Assembly (NCBI GenBank): GCA_963816985.1
Contig: CAWFMF010000004.1
Span: 806,001 to 870,000, forward strand
Source of the DNA: JAIVJM01 sp963816985
Lineage (GTDB): Bacteria > Acidobacteriota > Blastocatellia > Pyrinomonadales > Pyrinomonadaceae
Direction of reading: 5' to 3'
Length of the DNA: 64,000 bases
Below the pieces are notes generated by a model. That model was not told the origin of the DNA. It saw nothing but the letters and a program-made list of their open reading frames with translations, and did not search any database. The position numbers and the translations under genes are program-made. Positions 44,357-56,021 of the stretch are shown one piece after another (positions within the stretch are counted from its first letter, which is position 1; each line of letters begins with the position of its first letter).

Positions 44357-44676
44357 AGCAGGGCGACGTTTACTGGTACACCTTTCGCGCCCCGGATAAA
44401 CGACGCCCGGTGCTCATCCTGACCCGCAACTCGGCCATCCCTTACCTGACCGGGTTGACCGTCGCCCCCATCACGACGAACATTCGAGACATCCCGACGG
44501 AAGTCGTCCTCACGCCAGCCGACGGCATGCCCGCCGAATGTGCCGTCAACGCGGACAACATCCAGACTGTCAGGAAGGCGGGCCTCGGCGACTACATCAC
44601 TCAACTCTCGCCCACGCTGATGCACGAAGTGCGTGCCGCCGTCGAATTCGCGCTGGGCTTTGATGCGCTTCAGTGA
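44353..44676 (+). CDS. mazF: MazF/PemK-family endoribonuclease toxin
   Basis: A 107-residue toxin with the MazF fold: KQGDVYWYTFRAPDKRRPVL, TVAPITTNIRDIPTEVVL, GMPAECAVNADNIQTVRKAG and a final helix PTLMHEVRAAVEFALGF. Family members cut mRNA at specific short sequences and stall growth. It starts at GTG inside the antitoxin stop. The pair lies between the FeS-NrfD and catalytic genes of the molybdoenzyme, and so may help keep that locus or simply have landed there. Confidence 0.88.
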   Translation: MKQGDVYWYTFRAPDKRRPVLILTRNSAIPYLTGLTVAPITTNIRDIPTEVVLTPADGMPAECAVNADNIQTVRKAGLGDYITQLSPTLMHEVRAAVEFALGFDALQ

Positions 44677-44707
44677 GTACGTTCAGTCTTCCATCATTAA
44701 TTTAGCT

Positions 44708-47629
44708 ATGAACCTCAAAGAGCTGAGTAAGCGCGTGAGCGCGGCGCGCAAAGAGACCGAGGCGCGCGGCGAGACTTTCTATCCGGGGCCGAGCCGCGTG
44801 CACTTAGCGGCCTTCCCGCCGAAGGAGCGTTGGGACGACTGGGTTGAGTTGGAGTCGAAGGCTTGGCCGAGGCGCGAGGAGCGGCGCTACATGCTCGTGC
44901 CGACGACGTGCTTCAACTGCGAGTCGGCGTGCGGGCTTCTGGCCTACGTGGACAAGGAGAGCCTGCAAGTGCGGAAGTTCGAGGGCAACCCCGAACACCC
45001 CGGCTCGCGCGGTCGCAACTGCGCCAAAGGCCCGGCGACGCTCAATCAAATCACAGACCCCGACCGCATCCTTCACCCGCTGAAACGCGTGGGGCGGCGC
45101 GGCGAGGGCAAGTGGGAGCAGGTCTCCTGGGACGCGGTTCTTGAAGACCTCGCCGGGCGCATCCGCAAGGCCATCAATGAAGACCGTCACAACGAGGTGA
45201 TGTATCACGTCGGTCGTCCCGGCGAGGACGGGTTCACCGAGAGAGTTTTGGCGGCGTGGGGCGTGGACGGCCACAACTCGCACACGAACATCTGCTCCTC
45301 TTCGTCGCGCGCGGGCTACCAGTTCTGGATGGGGCTCGACCGTCCGAGCCCCGACCACGCGAACGCGAAAGTCATCCTCCTCATCAGCGCGCATCTGGAG
45401 TCCGGCCACTACTTCAACCCGCACGCGCAGCGCGTCATCGAGGCCAAGGCGGCGGGCGCGAAGCTCATCGTCTTCGACACGCGCCTGTCGAACACGGCGA
45501 CGCACGCCGATTACTGGCTCGCGCCTTACCCCGGCTCCGAGGCGGCCATCGTGCTCGCCATCGCAAACTATTTAATCCAGAGCGACCTTTACAACCGCGA
45601 GTTCGTGCGCCGCTGGTGGAACTGGGAAGAGTACATGGCCGTGGAGCGGCCCGAAACGGAGACGAACTTCGAGAACTTCGAGCTGGCGCTCAAAGGTCTC
45701 TACGCCGACTACACCTTCGAGTACGCCGAGGCCGAGTCGGGCGTTGACGCGCGCACGATTGAAGAGGTGGCGCGCGTCGTCGCAACCGCAGGGACGAAGT
45801 TTTCCAGTCACAACTGGCGCTCCGCCGCTTCGGGCAACAGCGGCGGCTGGCAGGTGGCGCGGACGCTCTTTCTCTTGAACACACTGCTCGGCGCGGTGGC
45901 GACCGAAGGCGGCGTCTTCCCGAACGCGTGGAACAAGTTCGTGCCGAAGCCCATCCACACGCCGCCGCACCCGCCGCGCTGGAACGAGCTGACGTGGCCG
46001 CGCGAGTACCCGCTGGCGATGAACGAGCTATCGTTTTTGCTGCCGCAATTCTTAAAAGACGGTCGGGGGAAAGTTGACACTTACTTCACGCGCGTCTACA
46101 ACCCGGTCTGGACGAACCCCGACGGCTTCTCTTGGGTCGAGGCGTTGAGCGACGAATCGTTGGTCGGCTGTCACGTCGCCCTCACGCCCGTGTGGAGCGA
46201 GACGGCCTACTTCGCCGACTACGTTCTGCCGATGGGCCTCGGCTCCGAGCGCCACGACATTCATTCCTACGAGACGCACGACGCGCAGTGGCTCGGCTTC
46301 CGCCAGCCCGTCCTGCGCGCGGCGCGCGAGCGAACCGGCGAGCAGATTAAAGACACGCGCGAGGTCAACCCCGGCGAGGTCTGGGAGGAGAACGAGTTCT
46401 GGCTGGAGTTGACGTGGCGCATAGACCCGGACGGGAGTCTCGGCATCAGGCAGTTCGCCGAATCCAAAGAGCGACCGGGCGAGCGTCTGAGCGTTGACGA
46501 ATACTACTCATACATCTTCGAGAACTCCGTGCCGGGACTGCCCGAACGCGCGGCGGCTGAGGGCTTGAAGCCGCTCGCCTTCATGCGGCGCTACGGCTCT
46601 TTCGAGGTGCGCAAAAAAGTCGGCGCGATTTACGAAGAGGAAGTCCCGGCGGAAGAGTTGGAGGACGTGCGCGTTGACCGCTTCGGTCGCGTCTACACGC
46701 GGACGCCGAAGCCCGCGTCTCTCAACATCGTGCCCATCCCGACGCCCGACGCCGACGCCGAGGGCCGACGCTTCGTCGGCGTCGAAGTTGACGGTCGCAC
46801 CCTCCGAGGTTTTCCGACGCCGAGCGGGCGGCTCGAATTCTACTCGAAGACTCTGGCCGACTGGGGCTGGCACGAGTACAGCACGCCCGTCTACATCAAG
46901 AGCCACATCCACCCCGACAATCTCGATGAAGACCAGACGGTTCTGATCTCCACCTTCCGCCTCGCCGTGCAGATTCACACGCGCAGCGCGAACGCGAAGT
47001 GGCTGAACGAAATCGCCCACACCAACCCGCTCTGGATTCACCCGACGCACGCGGCGCAACTCAGTCTGCGAACGGGCGACCTTGTCCGCGTCGAGACCGA
47101 GACGGGCCACTTCGTCGTCCGCGCGTGGGTCACGGAAGGCATCCGCCCCGGCGTCGTCGCGTGCAGCCACCACATGGGCCGCTGGAAGCTGCAAGACGCA
47201 GGCGCGCGTCAACTGATGGCGACCGTCTCGCTCGACCATGAGGGCAGCGAGTGGGGCTTGAAGCGCGAGCGCGGCGCGGGGCCATACGATTCGGCGGACG
47301 CCGACACCAACCGCATCTGGTGGACAGACGTCGGCGTCCATCAGAACCTGACTTTCCCCGTCCACCCAGACCCCATCTCCGGCATGCACTGCTGGCATCA
47401 GGCCGTGCGCGTCAAGCGTGCGCAGCCCGGCGACCGCTACGGCGACATCTCCGTAGACACCGCCAAGTCGCGCGAAGTCTACCGCGCGTGGCTCCAGTTC
47501 ACGCGCCCCGCCGACCTTCACTCGCCCGACGGCACGCGCCGACCCTACTGGCTCCTCCGACCCTTGAAGCCCGCGCGCGACTTCTACCGCCTCCCCGCCG
47601 AACCCGAACCCGTCGGCGAAAGCAAATGA
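44708..47629 (+). CDS. Molybdopterin oxidoreductase, catalytic subunit
   Basis: A 973-residue enzyme of the DMSO reductase superfamily. It has an N-terminal [4Fe-4S] motif (TCFNCESACGLLAYVD then RNCAKGP), a Mo-ligand candidate Cys in NICSSSSRAG (about residue 195), the pterin-binding body and the C-terminal cap (PLWIHPTHAAQLSLRTGD). No Tat signal or membrane span is present at the N-terminus, so it probably works on the cytoplasmic side with the FeS-NrfD subunit. Closest in plan to polysulfide/thiosulfate reductase-like or Act-type complexes; the substrate is unknown. A TorD chaperone gene follows. Confidence 0.88.
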   Translation: MNLKELSKRVSAARKETEARGETFYPGPSRVHLAAFPPKERWDDWVELESKAWPRREERRYMLVPTTCFNCESACGLLAYVDKESLQVRKFEGNPEHPGSRGRNCAKGPATLNQITDPDRILHPLKRVGRRGEGKWEQVSWDAVLEDLAGRIRKAINEDRHNEVMYHVGRPGEDGFTERVLAAWGVDGHNSHTNICSSSSRAGYQFWMGLDRPSPDHANAKVILLISAHLESGHYFNPHAQRVIEAKAAGAKLIVFDTRLSNTATHADYWLAPYPGSEAAIVLAIANYLIQSDLYNREFVRRWWNWEEYMAVERPETETNFENFELALKGLYADYTFEYAEAESGVDARTIEEVARVVATAGTKFSSHNWRSAASGNSGGWQVARTLFLLNTLLGAVATEGGVFPNAWNKFVPKPIHTPPHPPRWNELTWPREYPLAMNELSFLLPQFLKDGRGKVDTYFTRVYNPVWTNPDGFSWVEALSDESLVGCHVALTPVWSETAYFADYVLPMGLGSERHDIHSYETHDAQWLGFRQPVLRAARERTGEQIKDTREVNPGEVWEENEFWLELTWRIDPDGSLGIRQFAESKERPGERLSVDEYYSYIFENSVPGLPERAAAEGLKPLAFMRRYGSFEVRKKVGAIYEEEVPAEELEDVRVDRFGRVYTRTPKPASLNIVPIPTPDADAEGRRFVGVEVDGRTLRGFPTPSGRLEFYSKTLADWGWHEYSTPVYIKSHIHPDNLDEDQTVLISTFRLAVQIHTRSANAKWLNEIAHTNPLWIHPTHAAQLSLRTGDLVRVETETGHFVVRAWVTEGIRPGVVACSHHMGRWKLQDAGARQLMATVSLDHEGSEWGLKRERGAGPYDSADADTNRIWWTDVGVHQNLTFPVHPDPISGMHCWHQAVRVKRAQPGDRYGDISVDTAKSREVYRAWLQFTRPADLHSPDGTRRPYWLLRPLKPARDFYRLPAEPEPVGESK

Positions 47630-47707
47630 TGAATGCGGAATGATGAATGATGAATATGAAGTAGATTGTCTCTTAATTCATCACTCATCATTCCGCACTC
47701 ATCATTA
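47625..47707 (+). repeat. Stop-to-start hairpin repeat, family F, copy 2
   Basis: AAATGATGAATGCGG begins at the stop of the molybdoenzyme, as it does after the GrpE-like gene. The right arm is CATCACTCATCATTCCGC, followed by CTCATCATTAATCTCCT just before the TorD ATG. Confidence 0.85.
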
Positions 47708-47714
47708 ATCTCCT

Positions 47715-48578
47715 ATGGAACTCTTCCGCGCACTCGCAGCATTGGCCGAGCCGCCTTCGGATGGGGGGAGCGCGGGGCGTCTGTCGGAGGCTCTGGGGCT
47801 CGGCGCGCCGCCGACGGCGAGCGAGTACGCGGAGGTCTTCGTCTTTCAGCTTTACCCTTACGCGTCCGTTTATCTGGGGGCGGAGGGGATGATGGGCGGC
47901 GAGGCGCGCGAGCGGGTGGCGGGGTTCTGGCGCGCTCTGGGGCAGACGCCGCCGGCGGAGGCCGATCACCTCTCGACTCTGCTTTCGCTGTACGCGTCGC
48001 TCGTCGAGTTTGAAGAGGCGGAAGGAGACGCGGCGCGGCGCGAGGGCTGGCGCGGCGCGCGGAAGGCTCTGCTGTGGGAGCATCTTCTGAGCTGGCTTGC
48101 GGTCTATCTAGAAAAACTCTCGGAGGTCGCGCCGCCGTTTTATCAGGGGTGGGGAGAGTTGTTGATGAAGGCGCTGCTGGCGGAAGCCTCGGCGGTCGGC
48201 GCGCAAAGTGCTCTGCCCGCGCACCTGCGCGAGGCGGGCGGGCTCGTTGACCCGCGCGTGGGTGGGGTCGAGGAGTTCATGCAAACGCTGCTCGCACCCG
48301 CGCGGAGCGGGATGATTCTGGTGCGCTCAGACCTCAGCCGCGCGGCGCGCACACTCAATCTCGGCGCGCGTGCGGGCGAGCGGAAGTTCACACTGAAGTC
48401 TCTGCTCGGTCAGGACGCGGCGGGCGTGTTGGGGTGGCTGGCGGAGGAGGCGTCCGCTTGGACGACAAGACACGGCGTGCATCGCGCGTCGCTCGGCGCG
48501 GTCGCGGAGTGGTGGGAGTCGCGGGCCGTGGAGAGCGCCGCGCTCCTGCGCGAACTCGCCGCCGAGGCATCTGAATAA
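47715..48578 (+). CDS. TorD/DmsD-family molybdoenzyme chaperone
   Basis: A 287-residue all-helical protein with the TorD signature (EVFVFQLYPYASVYLGAEG at the start; LSTLLSLYASLVEFEE; LLWEHLLSWLAVYLEKL). TorD-like chaperones bind the immature catalytic subunit and help insert the molybdenum cofactor. It is longer than TorD (about 200 residues) because of a C-terminal extension of unknown role. It follows the catalytic gene in one transcript across a family F hairpin. Confidence 0.8.
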   Translation: MELFRALAALAEPPSDGGSAGRLSEALGLGAPPTASEYAEVFVFQLYPYASVYLGAEGMMGGEARERVAGFWRALGQTPPAEADHLSTLLSLYASLVEFEEAEGDAARREGWRGARKALLWEHLLSWLAVYLEKLSEVAPPFYQGWGELLMKALLAEASAVGAQSALPAHLREAGGLVDPRVGGVEEFMQTLLAPARSGMILVRSDLSRAARTLNLGARAGERKFTLKSLLGQDAAGVLGWLAEEASAWTTRHGVHRASLGAVAEWWESRAVESAALLRELAAEASE

Positions 48579-48582
48579 AACT

Positions 48583-48690
48583 GTAGGGGCAGGGCTTGTC
48601 CCTGCCCGTGTGGAAGTGCAGGCATTCGGGCAGGGACAAGCCCTGCCCCTACAGTTATACATGACGTTGAAGTTTTGAAACCCGGTTTGA
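48583..48690. repeat. GTAGGGGCAGGGC hairpin repeat, copy 2
   Basis: Same arms as copy 1 (38450-38580) around a 20-base loop, with the same tail (GACGTTGAAGTTTTGAAA). It separates the converging ends of the TorD and aat genes. Confidence 0.9.
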
Positions 48691-48693
48691 AGC

Positions 48694-49344
48694 TTAAAAT
48701 AGTTTGAGGCCGCGTGCTTGCTCGCGCGCGAGGCGTTGGAGGAATTCTTCGCGGGGGATGAGCTTCGCGCCGAGGGCTTCCATGTGCGGCGTCAAGACTT
48801 GGATGTCGAGCCATTGGAGGCCGCGCGCGCGGAGGTGTTCGACGAGGTGGAGGAGCGCGAGTTTCGAGGCGTTGGGGCGGAGGCGGAACATGCTCTCGCC
48901 CGCGAACGCGCCGCCCGCGTCCACGCCGTAGACGCCGCCGACGAGTTCGCCGTCATCCCAAGCCTCGGCGCTGTGCGCGTGGCCGAGGCGGTGAAACTCG
49001 CCGTAGCCGCGAATCATCTGCGGGTTAATCCAGGTCCCCTTCTCGTGCGCGCGCTCGACTGCGGCGCAGGCGCGGATGACGCGCTCGAAGGCGCGGTCAA
49101 TCGTGAAGGTGAGGCGTGTGCGCCGCCGCTCGCGCGCGAGGCTGCGAGGGACGTGCAACTCTTCGAAGTCGAGCACGGCGCGCTCCGGCGGGCTGAACCA
49201 GAGCAGAGGGTAGCCGTCCACGGGCCACGGGAAGATGCCCCGCCGGTAGGCTTCGAGCAGATAGTCGGGCTCCGGCTCGCCGCCGTAGGCGACGATGCCT
49301 TCGGGCGTCGAGTCGCGCGGGTCTGGGAAGCGGACGTGGGCCAT
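48694..49344 (-). CDS. aat: Leucyl/phenylalanyl-tRNA-protein transferase
   Basis: A 216-residue enzyme that adds Leu or Phe to proteins starting with Lys or Arg, marking them for ClpS-ClpAP. Motifs: YLLEAYRRGIFPW, LLWFSPPERAVLDFEELHVP, TWINPQMIRGYGEFHRLGHA, AWDDGELVGGVYGVDAGGAF, GESMFRLRPNASKLAL and WLDIQVLTPHMEALGA. The ATG at 49344 gives the family start; an upstream ATG at 49380 is possible. clpS and clpA lie 4-6 kb away. Confidence 0.92.
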   Translation of the reverse strand: MAHVRFPDPRDSTPEGIVAYGGEPEPDYLLEAYRRGIFPWPVDGYPLLWFSPPERAVLDFEELHVPRSLARERRRTRLTFTIDRAFERVIRACAAVERAHEKGTWINPQMIRGYGEFHRLGHAHSAEAWDDGELVGGVYGVDAGGAFAGESMFRLRPNASKLALLHLVEHLRARGLQWLDIQVLTPHMEALGAKLIPREEFLQRLAREQARGLKLF

Positions 49345-49480
49345 CGGTTTCAGATGATAAAGCAAAAGTCCGCGCCGCACATTTAAAGGCGGAGGTAAAG
49401 AAGGCGCAAGCCCTCTCGCCGTCAGACGTTCTTCGTCAGGCTCGACACACCGACGGTCGCCCCGGAGTGGGACGAAAATT

Positions 49481-49510
49481 TTGAAAGCCGCGAAACGTCT
49501 GTGCTACTTT
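49481..49510 (+). promoter_or_regulatory. Candidate extended -10 promoter of the WD40-caspase gene
   Basis: TTGAAA, then TACTTT after 18 bases, with TG one base before the -10 hexamer. If real, the transcript starts near 49517, which supports the ATG at 49556. Confidence 0.35.
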
Positions 49511-49555
49511 TTGTCGAGCAACGTGGCCTTGAGATTCACACGTTACAGAGACGCC

Positions 49556-52500
49556 ATGCCCCCACATAGAAAACTCCTTCTCGCCGTCGCACTCTTCCTG
49601 TCCGTCTCCTCTTCCGTTTCGGCGCAGCGGCCTGAGCTTTACATCCGTCGCGCGCACGCGGGCACGGTGCGGGCCGTGGCCTTCAGTCCCGACGGGCGGC
49701 TGGTGGCGAGCGCGGGCGAGGACGGCACCGTCAGGCTCTGGGACGTGGAGAACCGCTCGGTCGTCCGCACGCTCGGCGGGCACGGCGGCTTCGTCACTGC
49801 CCTGCTCTTCGTCACCGAGAAGAACCTTTTGAGCGGCGGGTCAAGGGGCATCAAGTCCTGGGACGTGCGGACGGGCAAACTCCTGCGCGAGATTCCTTCG
49901 ACGGGGCCGGTCAGCTCGATAGCCTTGAGCCACGACGGCAAGCACCTCGCCTTCGTCGCGCCGGACAGAATCGTCTTGATGGACTTGGTGAAGCGCGAGC
50001 CGAGAGTCCTGACCTACGAAGGCAAGAGGCCGCACAGCGTCGCCTTCCGCCCGCGCAGCGCGCCCGACGCGATGCTCCAACTGGCGACCGGCTTCGGCAA
50101 CCGCCTCGTCGTCTGGGACGCCGCGACGGGCAACAAGGTCGTTGACCTCGACAGCCACTTCGCGCTCGCGGAGGTGCGCGCCGTCGCCTTCAGCCCCGAC
50201 GGCAAACACATGGTGAGCGCCGGGAGCGACTACCTCATCTTCTTCAACCTTGAGACGACGCTCGTGCAGAAGCGCGACTGCGTCGCCAACTCCCTCGCCT
50301 TCAGCCCCGACGGCAAGACCCTCGTGACCGGCAACCTCGACGGCACGGTGCGACTCTGGGACACGGAGACGCGCGAGGAACGCCGGAGCTACAAGGCCGA
50401 GGGCGGCGACTATCTTTCGGTCGCCTACAGCCCCGACGGCAAGACGATTGTCGGCGGCGGGCGCGAGGCGACGAAAGAGACTCTCGGTTTGAGGCCGCTG
50501 CTCTCGACGTGGGACGCGACGACGCTCGCCGAGACGCGCCTCGACGCCGCGCCCTCGACGAGCCTCGAAGCGATAGCCTTAAGCCCCGACGGCAAGACGC
50601 TCGCCGCCGGGGGCGAGGACAAGAAGATTCGTCTGTGGGACTTGGCCGCCGGTCAGGGCGGGCTCGCCGTCGGCGACCACGAATCGCAGGTCATCGGCCT
50701 CGCCTTCAGCCCCGACGGGCGCATGCTCACCAGCACCGGCCTCATGGAGCCCGCGCGCTTCTGGGAGGTCGCCGCGCGCCGCGAGAGTTTCCCGGCGGGC
50801 GCGCCGAAGCCGAAGCCGACGCCCAAGCCGACGCCGACGCCTGCGGGCGGCAAGGAAGACCCGGCAGACAAGCTCATCGCCGCCTTCGGGAAGCTCGCCG
50901 ACAGTCTGGGCCGGATGAACTACAGCGGCAACCTCGTCTTCAGCCCCGACCTCAAGACGCTCGCGACCATCGAGCCGGAAGAGCGGCGCACCGTCTTTCT
51001 GCGCGACGCTCGGACGGGCCGCAACGTCCACACGCTCGCCGGTCACGCTTCGCAGGTCTACACCGCCGCCTTCAGCCCCGACGGTAAGCTCGTCGCCAGC
51101 GGCAGCGACGACGGCTTGACCAAGCTCTGGGACGCCGCGACCGGCAGAGAGGTGCGCAACCTCGCGGGACACCGCGCCTCGGTGCGCTCGCTCGCCTTCA
51201 GCCCCGACGGAAAAGTTCTGGCGAGCGGGAGCAACGACCGCACCGTCCGCCTCTGGGAAGTCGAGACGGGCAGGCTCCTGCGCACGCTCGCGGGCTACGG
51301 CGACTACGTTCGCTCCGTCGTCTTCAGCCCCGACGGCCAACGGCTCGCGCACGGCGGGATGACCAACAAGGCGCTTGTCTGGGACGTGGCGACGGGCCGT
51401 CTGCTCCACACTCTCTCAGGACACGACTTGAAAGTGCCGGTCGTCGCCTTCACCTCCGACGGGCAGTTCATCTTCACCGGCAGCGACGACGCGACGATGA
51501 AGCTCTTCCGCACGCGCGACGGCGCGGAGGTCGCGTCGCTGCTTTCGGCGGGCGACGCCGACTGGATGGTGGTCACGCCCGACGGCCTCTTCGACGGCTC
51601 GCCCGCGACGTGGCGGCAGATTATCTGGCGCTACGGCGACACGCTCTCTTACGCACCCGGCGAAGCCTTCTTCGCCGACTTCTATCGTCCGGGACTGCTT
51701 CACGAAATCCTTTCGGGCCGCGCGCCGAAGGCCGAAGTTGACATCGCCAACAAAGACATCCTCCAGCCGACCGTCACACTCGCGCGCTCGGACGCCGCGC
51801 GCGGAGACGCCGCCGAGACGCGCCGCACCGTGACTCTTAAGATCGAAGTCGCCGAGTCGCCCGCCTATGCCGTGCACAGAGAAAGCGGTAAGGGCGGCGG
51901 CGCGCACGACGTGCGTCTCTTCCGCAACGGCTCGCTCGTCAAGGCTTGGCGCGGCGACGTGCTCGGAGGGAAAGAGCGCGCGACGCTCACCGCCGAGGTG
52001 CGCGTCGTCTCAGGCGAGAACCGCTTCACGGCCTACGCCTTCAACAGCGACAACGTCAAGAGCGCCGACGCCACGCTCAAAATCGAAGGCGCTTCGTCGC
52101 TCCGCCGCGCGGGCACGACGCGCGTCCTCGCCGTCGGCGTCAACTCTTACGCCAACCCGGCATACAACCTCCGCTACGCCGTCGCCGACGCCCGCGCCTT
52201 CTCGGCGGAAGTCTCGAACCAGCAGAAGAAGCTGCGGCGCGGCGCGAGCGTAGAAGTCACGACGCTCCTCGACCGCGAGGCGACGCGCGCCGGGATATTG
52301 CGCGCCCTCTCCGCTCTGGCCGACAAGACGCAGCCCGAAGACACCGTCATCGTCTACTTCGCGGGCCACGGCACGGCGCAAGGCAATCGCTTCTACCTCA
52401 TCCCACACGACCTCGGCTACACGGGGCCGCGCGAGACGGTCGAGGCCGCGGGCCTACAGACAATCGTCGAGCACAGCATCTCCGACGAAGAGTTGGAGCG

Positions 52501-53008
52501 CGCCTTCGAGCGGCTCGACGCCGGGCAGTTGCTGCTCGTGATAGACGCGTGCAATTCGGGTCAGGCTCTGGAAGCCGAGGAGAAGCGGCGCGGGCCGATG
52601 AACTCCAAAGGCTTGGCGCAGCTCGCTTACGAGAAGGGGATGTACGTCCTCACCGCCGCGCAGAGTTTTCAGGCCGCGCAGGAGGCGTCGCAGCTCGGCC
52701 ACGGTCTTTTAACTTACGCGCTCGTCGAGGAAGGCTTGCGGCGCGCGCTGGCCGACTCGCAGCCCGCCGACGGCGACGTGGTGACGCGCGAGTGGTTCGA
52801 CTACGCGACACGCCGCGTCCCCGAAATGCAGCTCGACAAGATGGAGCAGTCGCGCGACGCCGGGGGCAACTTGTCCTTCGCCGAGCACGAGCGCGGCCTC
52901 ACCATCACGCAGCGCGCCGGGCAGCGACCGCGCGTCTTCTACCGCCGCGAGCCTGAGTCGCAGCCGCTCGTCATCGCCAAGCCCGGCGTCTCCAACACGG
53001 GCAAGTGA
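49556..53008 (+). CDS. Secreted WD40-caspase (peptidase C14) protein
   Basis: A 1150-residue protein with a signal peptide (about 1-23, cut after SVSAQ). Residues about 30-690 are WD40 blades (many VAFSPDGRLVASAGEDGTVR and IRLWDLAAGQGG types), split by a Pro/Lys/Thr linker (PKPKPTPKPTPTP, about 418-432), so two propellers are likely. A beta-rich region follows, then a caspase-like domain (about 853-1090): VLAVGVNSYA, catalytic His in YFAGHGTAQGNRF and Cys in LLVIDACNSGQALEAEE. The family includes bacterial orthocaspases, usually Arg/Lys specific. The signal peptide puts it outside the cytoplasm. It lies between aat and clpS. Confidence 0.9.
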   Translation: MPPHRKLLLAVALFLSVSSSVSAQRPELYIRRAHAGTVRAVAFSPDGRLVASAGEDGTVRLWDVENRSVVRTLGGHGGFVTALLFVTEKNLLSGGSRGIKSWDVRTGKLLREIPSTGPVSSIALSHDGKHLAFVAPDRIVLMDLVKREPRVLTYEGKRPHSVAFRPRSAPDAMLQLATGFGNRLVVWDAATGNKVVDLDSHFALAEVRAVAFSPDGKHMVSAGSDYLIFFNLETTLVQKRDCVANSLAFSPDGKTLVTGNLDGTVRLWDTETREERRSYKAEGGDYLSVAYSPDGKTIVGGGREATKETLGLRPLLSTWDATTLAETRLDAAPSTSLEAIALSPDGKTLAAGGEDKKIRLWDLAAGQGGLAVGDHESQVIGLAFSPDGRMLTSTGLMEPARFWEVAARRESFPAGAPKPKPTPKPTPTPAGGKEDPADKLIAAFGKLADSLGRMNYSGNLVFSPDLKTLATIEPEERRTVFLRDARTGRNVHTLAGHASQVYTAAFSPDGKLVASGSDDGLTKLWDAATGREVRNLAGHRASVRSLAFSPDGKVLASGSNDRTVRLWEVETGRLLRTLAGYGDYVRSVVFSPDGQRLAHGGMTNKALVWDVATGRLLHTLSGHDLKVPVVAFTSDGQFIFTGSDDATMKLFRTRDGAEVASLLSAGDADWMVVTPDGLFDGSPATWRQIIWRYGDTLSYAPGEAFFADFYRPGLLHEILSGRAPKAEVDIANKDILQPTVTLARSDAARGDAAETRRTVTLKIEVAESPAYAVHRESGKGGGAHDVRLFRNGSLVKAWRGDVLGGKERATLTAEVRVVSGENRFTAYAFNSDNVKSADATLKIEGASSLRRAGTTRVLAVGVNSYANPAYNLRYAVADARAFSAEVSNQQKKLRRGASVEVTTLLDREATRAGILRALSALADKTQPEDTVIVYFAGHGTAQGNRFYLIPHDLGYTGPRETVEAAGLQTIVEHSISDEELERAFERLDAGQLLLVIDACNSGQALEAEEKRRGPMNSKGLAQLAYEKGMYVLTAAQSFQAAQEASQLGHGLLTYALVEEGLRRALADSQPADGDVVTREWFDYATRRVPEMQLDKMEQSRDAGGNLSFAEHERGLTITQRAGQRPRVFYRREPESQPLVIAKPGVSNTGK

Positions 53009-53109
53009 GGCGCGGCCCGCGCGCGCCTCACTCTCCTTATTTTCTTCCCTCTCCTCCGCCCGCCGCTTCCGCATTTTGTCTTTTGCCCTCCGACGCCTAA
53101 ACTTACGTC

Positions 53110-53436
53110 ATGCCGGAGCGCGAGTACGGATTAGACGAGGAGGTCGCGACCGAGACGCGGGAGAAGCTCAAGAAGCCCCCGCTCTACCGCGTGCTTCTGC
53201 ATAACGACGACTACACGACGATGGAGTTCGTCGTCTACGTCCTCGAAGCCGTCTTCCAGAAGGCGGACGAGGACGCCTTCCGCATCATGCTTCAGGTGCA
53301 CACGCAGGGGCTGGGCGTCGCGGGCGTCTACACCTTTGAAGTCGCCGAGATGAAAGTCGAGCGCGTCACGCACCTCGCGCGCGCCGCCGAGTACCCGCTG
53401 CTCTGCACGTTGGAGGAAGAACCACAAGAGCCGTGA
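53110..53436 (+). CDS. clpS: ClpS adaptor
   Basis: A 108-residue adaptor that hands N-degron proteins to ClpAP. Core motifs: YRVLLHNDDYTTMEFVVYVL (with the NDD loop that binds the N-end residue), MLQVHTQGLGVAGVYTFEVA and the end AAEYPLLCTLEEE. It directly precedes clpA. Its stop TGA is the first TGA of a family C hairpin. Confidence 0.95.
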   Translation: MPEREYGLDEEVATETREKLKKPPLYRVLLHNDDYTTMEFVVYVLEAVFQKADEDAFRIMLQVHTQGLGVAGVYTFEVAEMKVERVTHLARAAEYPLLCTLEEEPQEP

Positions 53437-53511
53437 CGGGTAAACCGTGACAGGTGACAAGATAAAACCTGTCTTTCCCCTGTCACGGTTTACCTGTCAC
53501 GGTTGACGGCT
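53432..53511 (+). repeat. Stop-to-start hairpin repeat, family C, copy 2
   Basis: GTGACGGGTAAACCGTGACAGG begins at the clpS stop in two adjoining words; the right arm is CCTGTCACGGTTTACCTGTC. It ends with GACGGCTTTTT, directly before the clpA ATG. Same family as 7359-7440. Confidence 0.85.
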
Positions 53512-53515
53512 TTTT

Positions 53516-55786
<2,271 letters not shown>

Positions 55787-56018
55787 TCCCCGAAGGGGAT
55801 TAAGATAATAGCCGGGGGCAAGTGCGAAGCACGTCGCCCCCGGAAACGTCAGACAAAGAAATTCCGACCCTGAAGGGGTCGCACCTCAACGTTGAGGTGC
55901 GACCCCTTCAGGGTCGGAACTCTTTTACTTACCCGTAACCGGGGGCGTCGCTCAGTCGCTTGCGCTCCTTCGCTCTGCCCCCGGCTATTATCTTTCGCCC
56001 TTTCAGGGCTCCGCGTTG
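55787..56018. repeat. Convergent-junction repeat element, copy 2
   Basis: Same arms (ATAATAGCCGGGGGCAAG and CCCCCGGCTATTAT) and inner hairpin (GACCCTGAAGGGGTCGCAC) as copy 1, flanked by CCCCGAAGGGG and GCCCTTTCAGGGC. It lies between the ends of clpA and the trypsin-like gene. Confidence 0.9.
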
Positions 56019-56021
56019 AAC

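Noticed and set aside
44120..44676. The toxin-antitoxin pair as part of a prophage or larger mobile element
   Set aside because: No integrase, transposase or phage gene and no flanking direct repeats are visible.
55787..56018. Short open frames at the clpA/protease junction
   Set aside because: Again translation of the repeat element, with no start signals.
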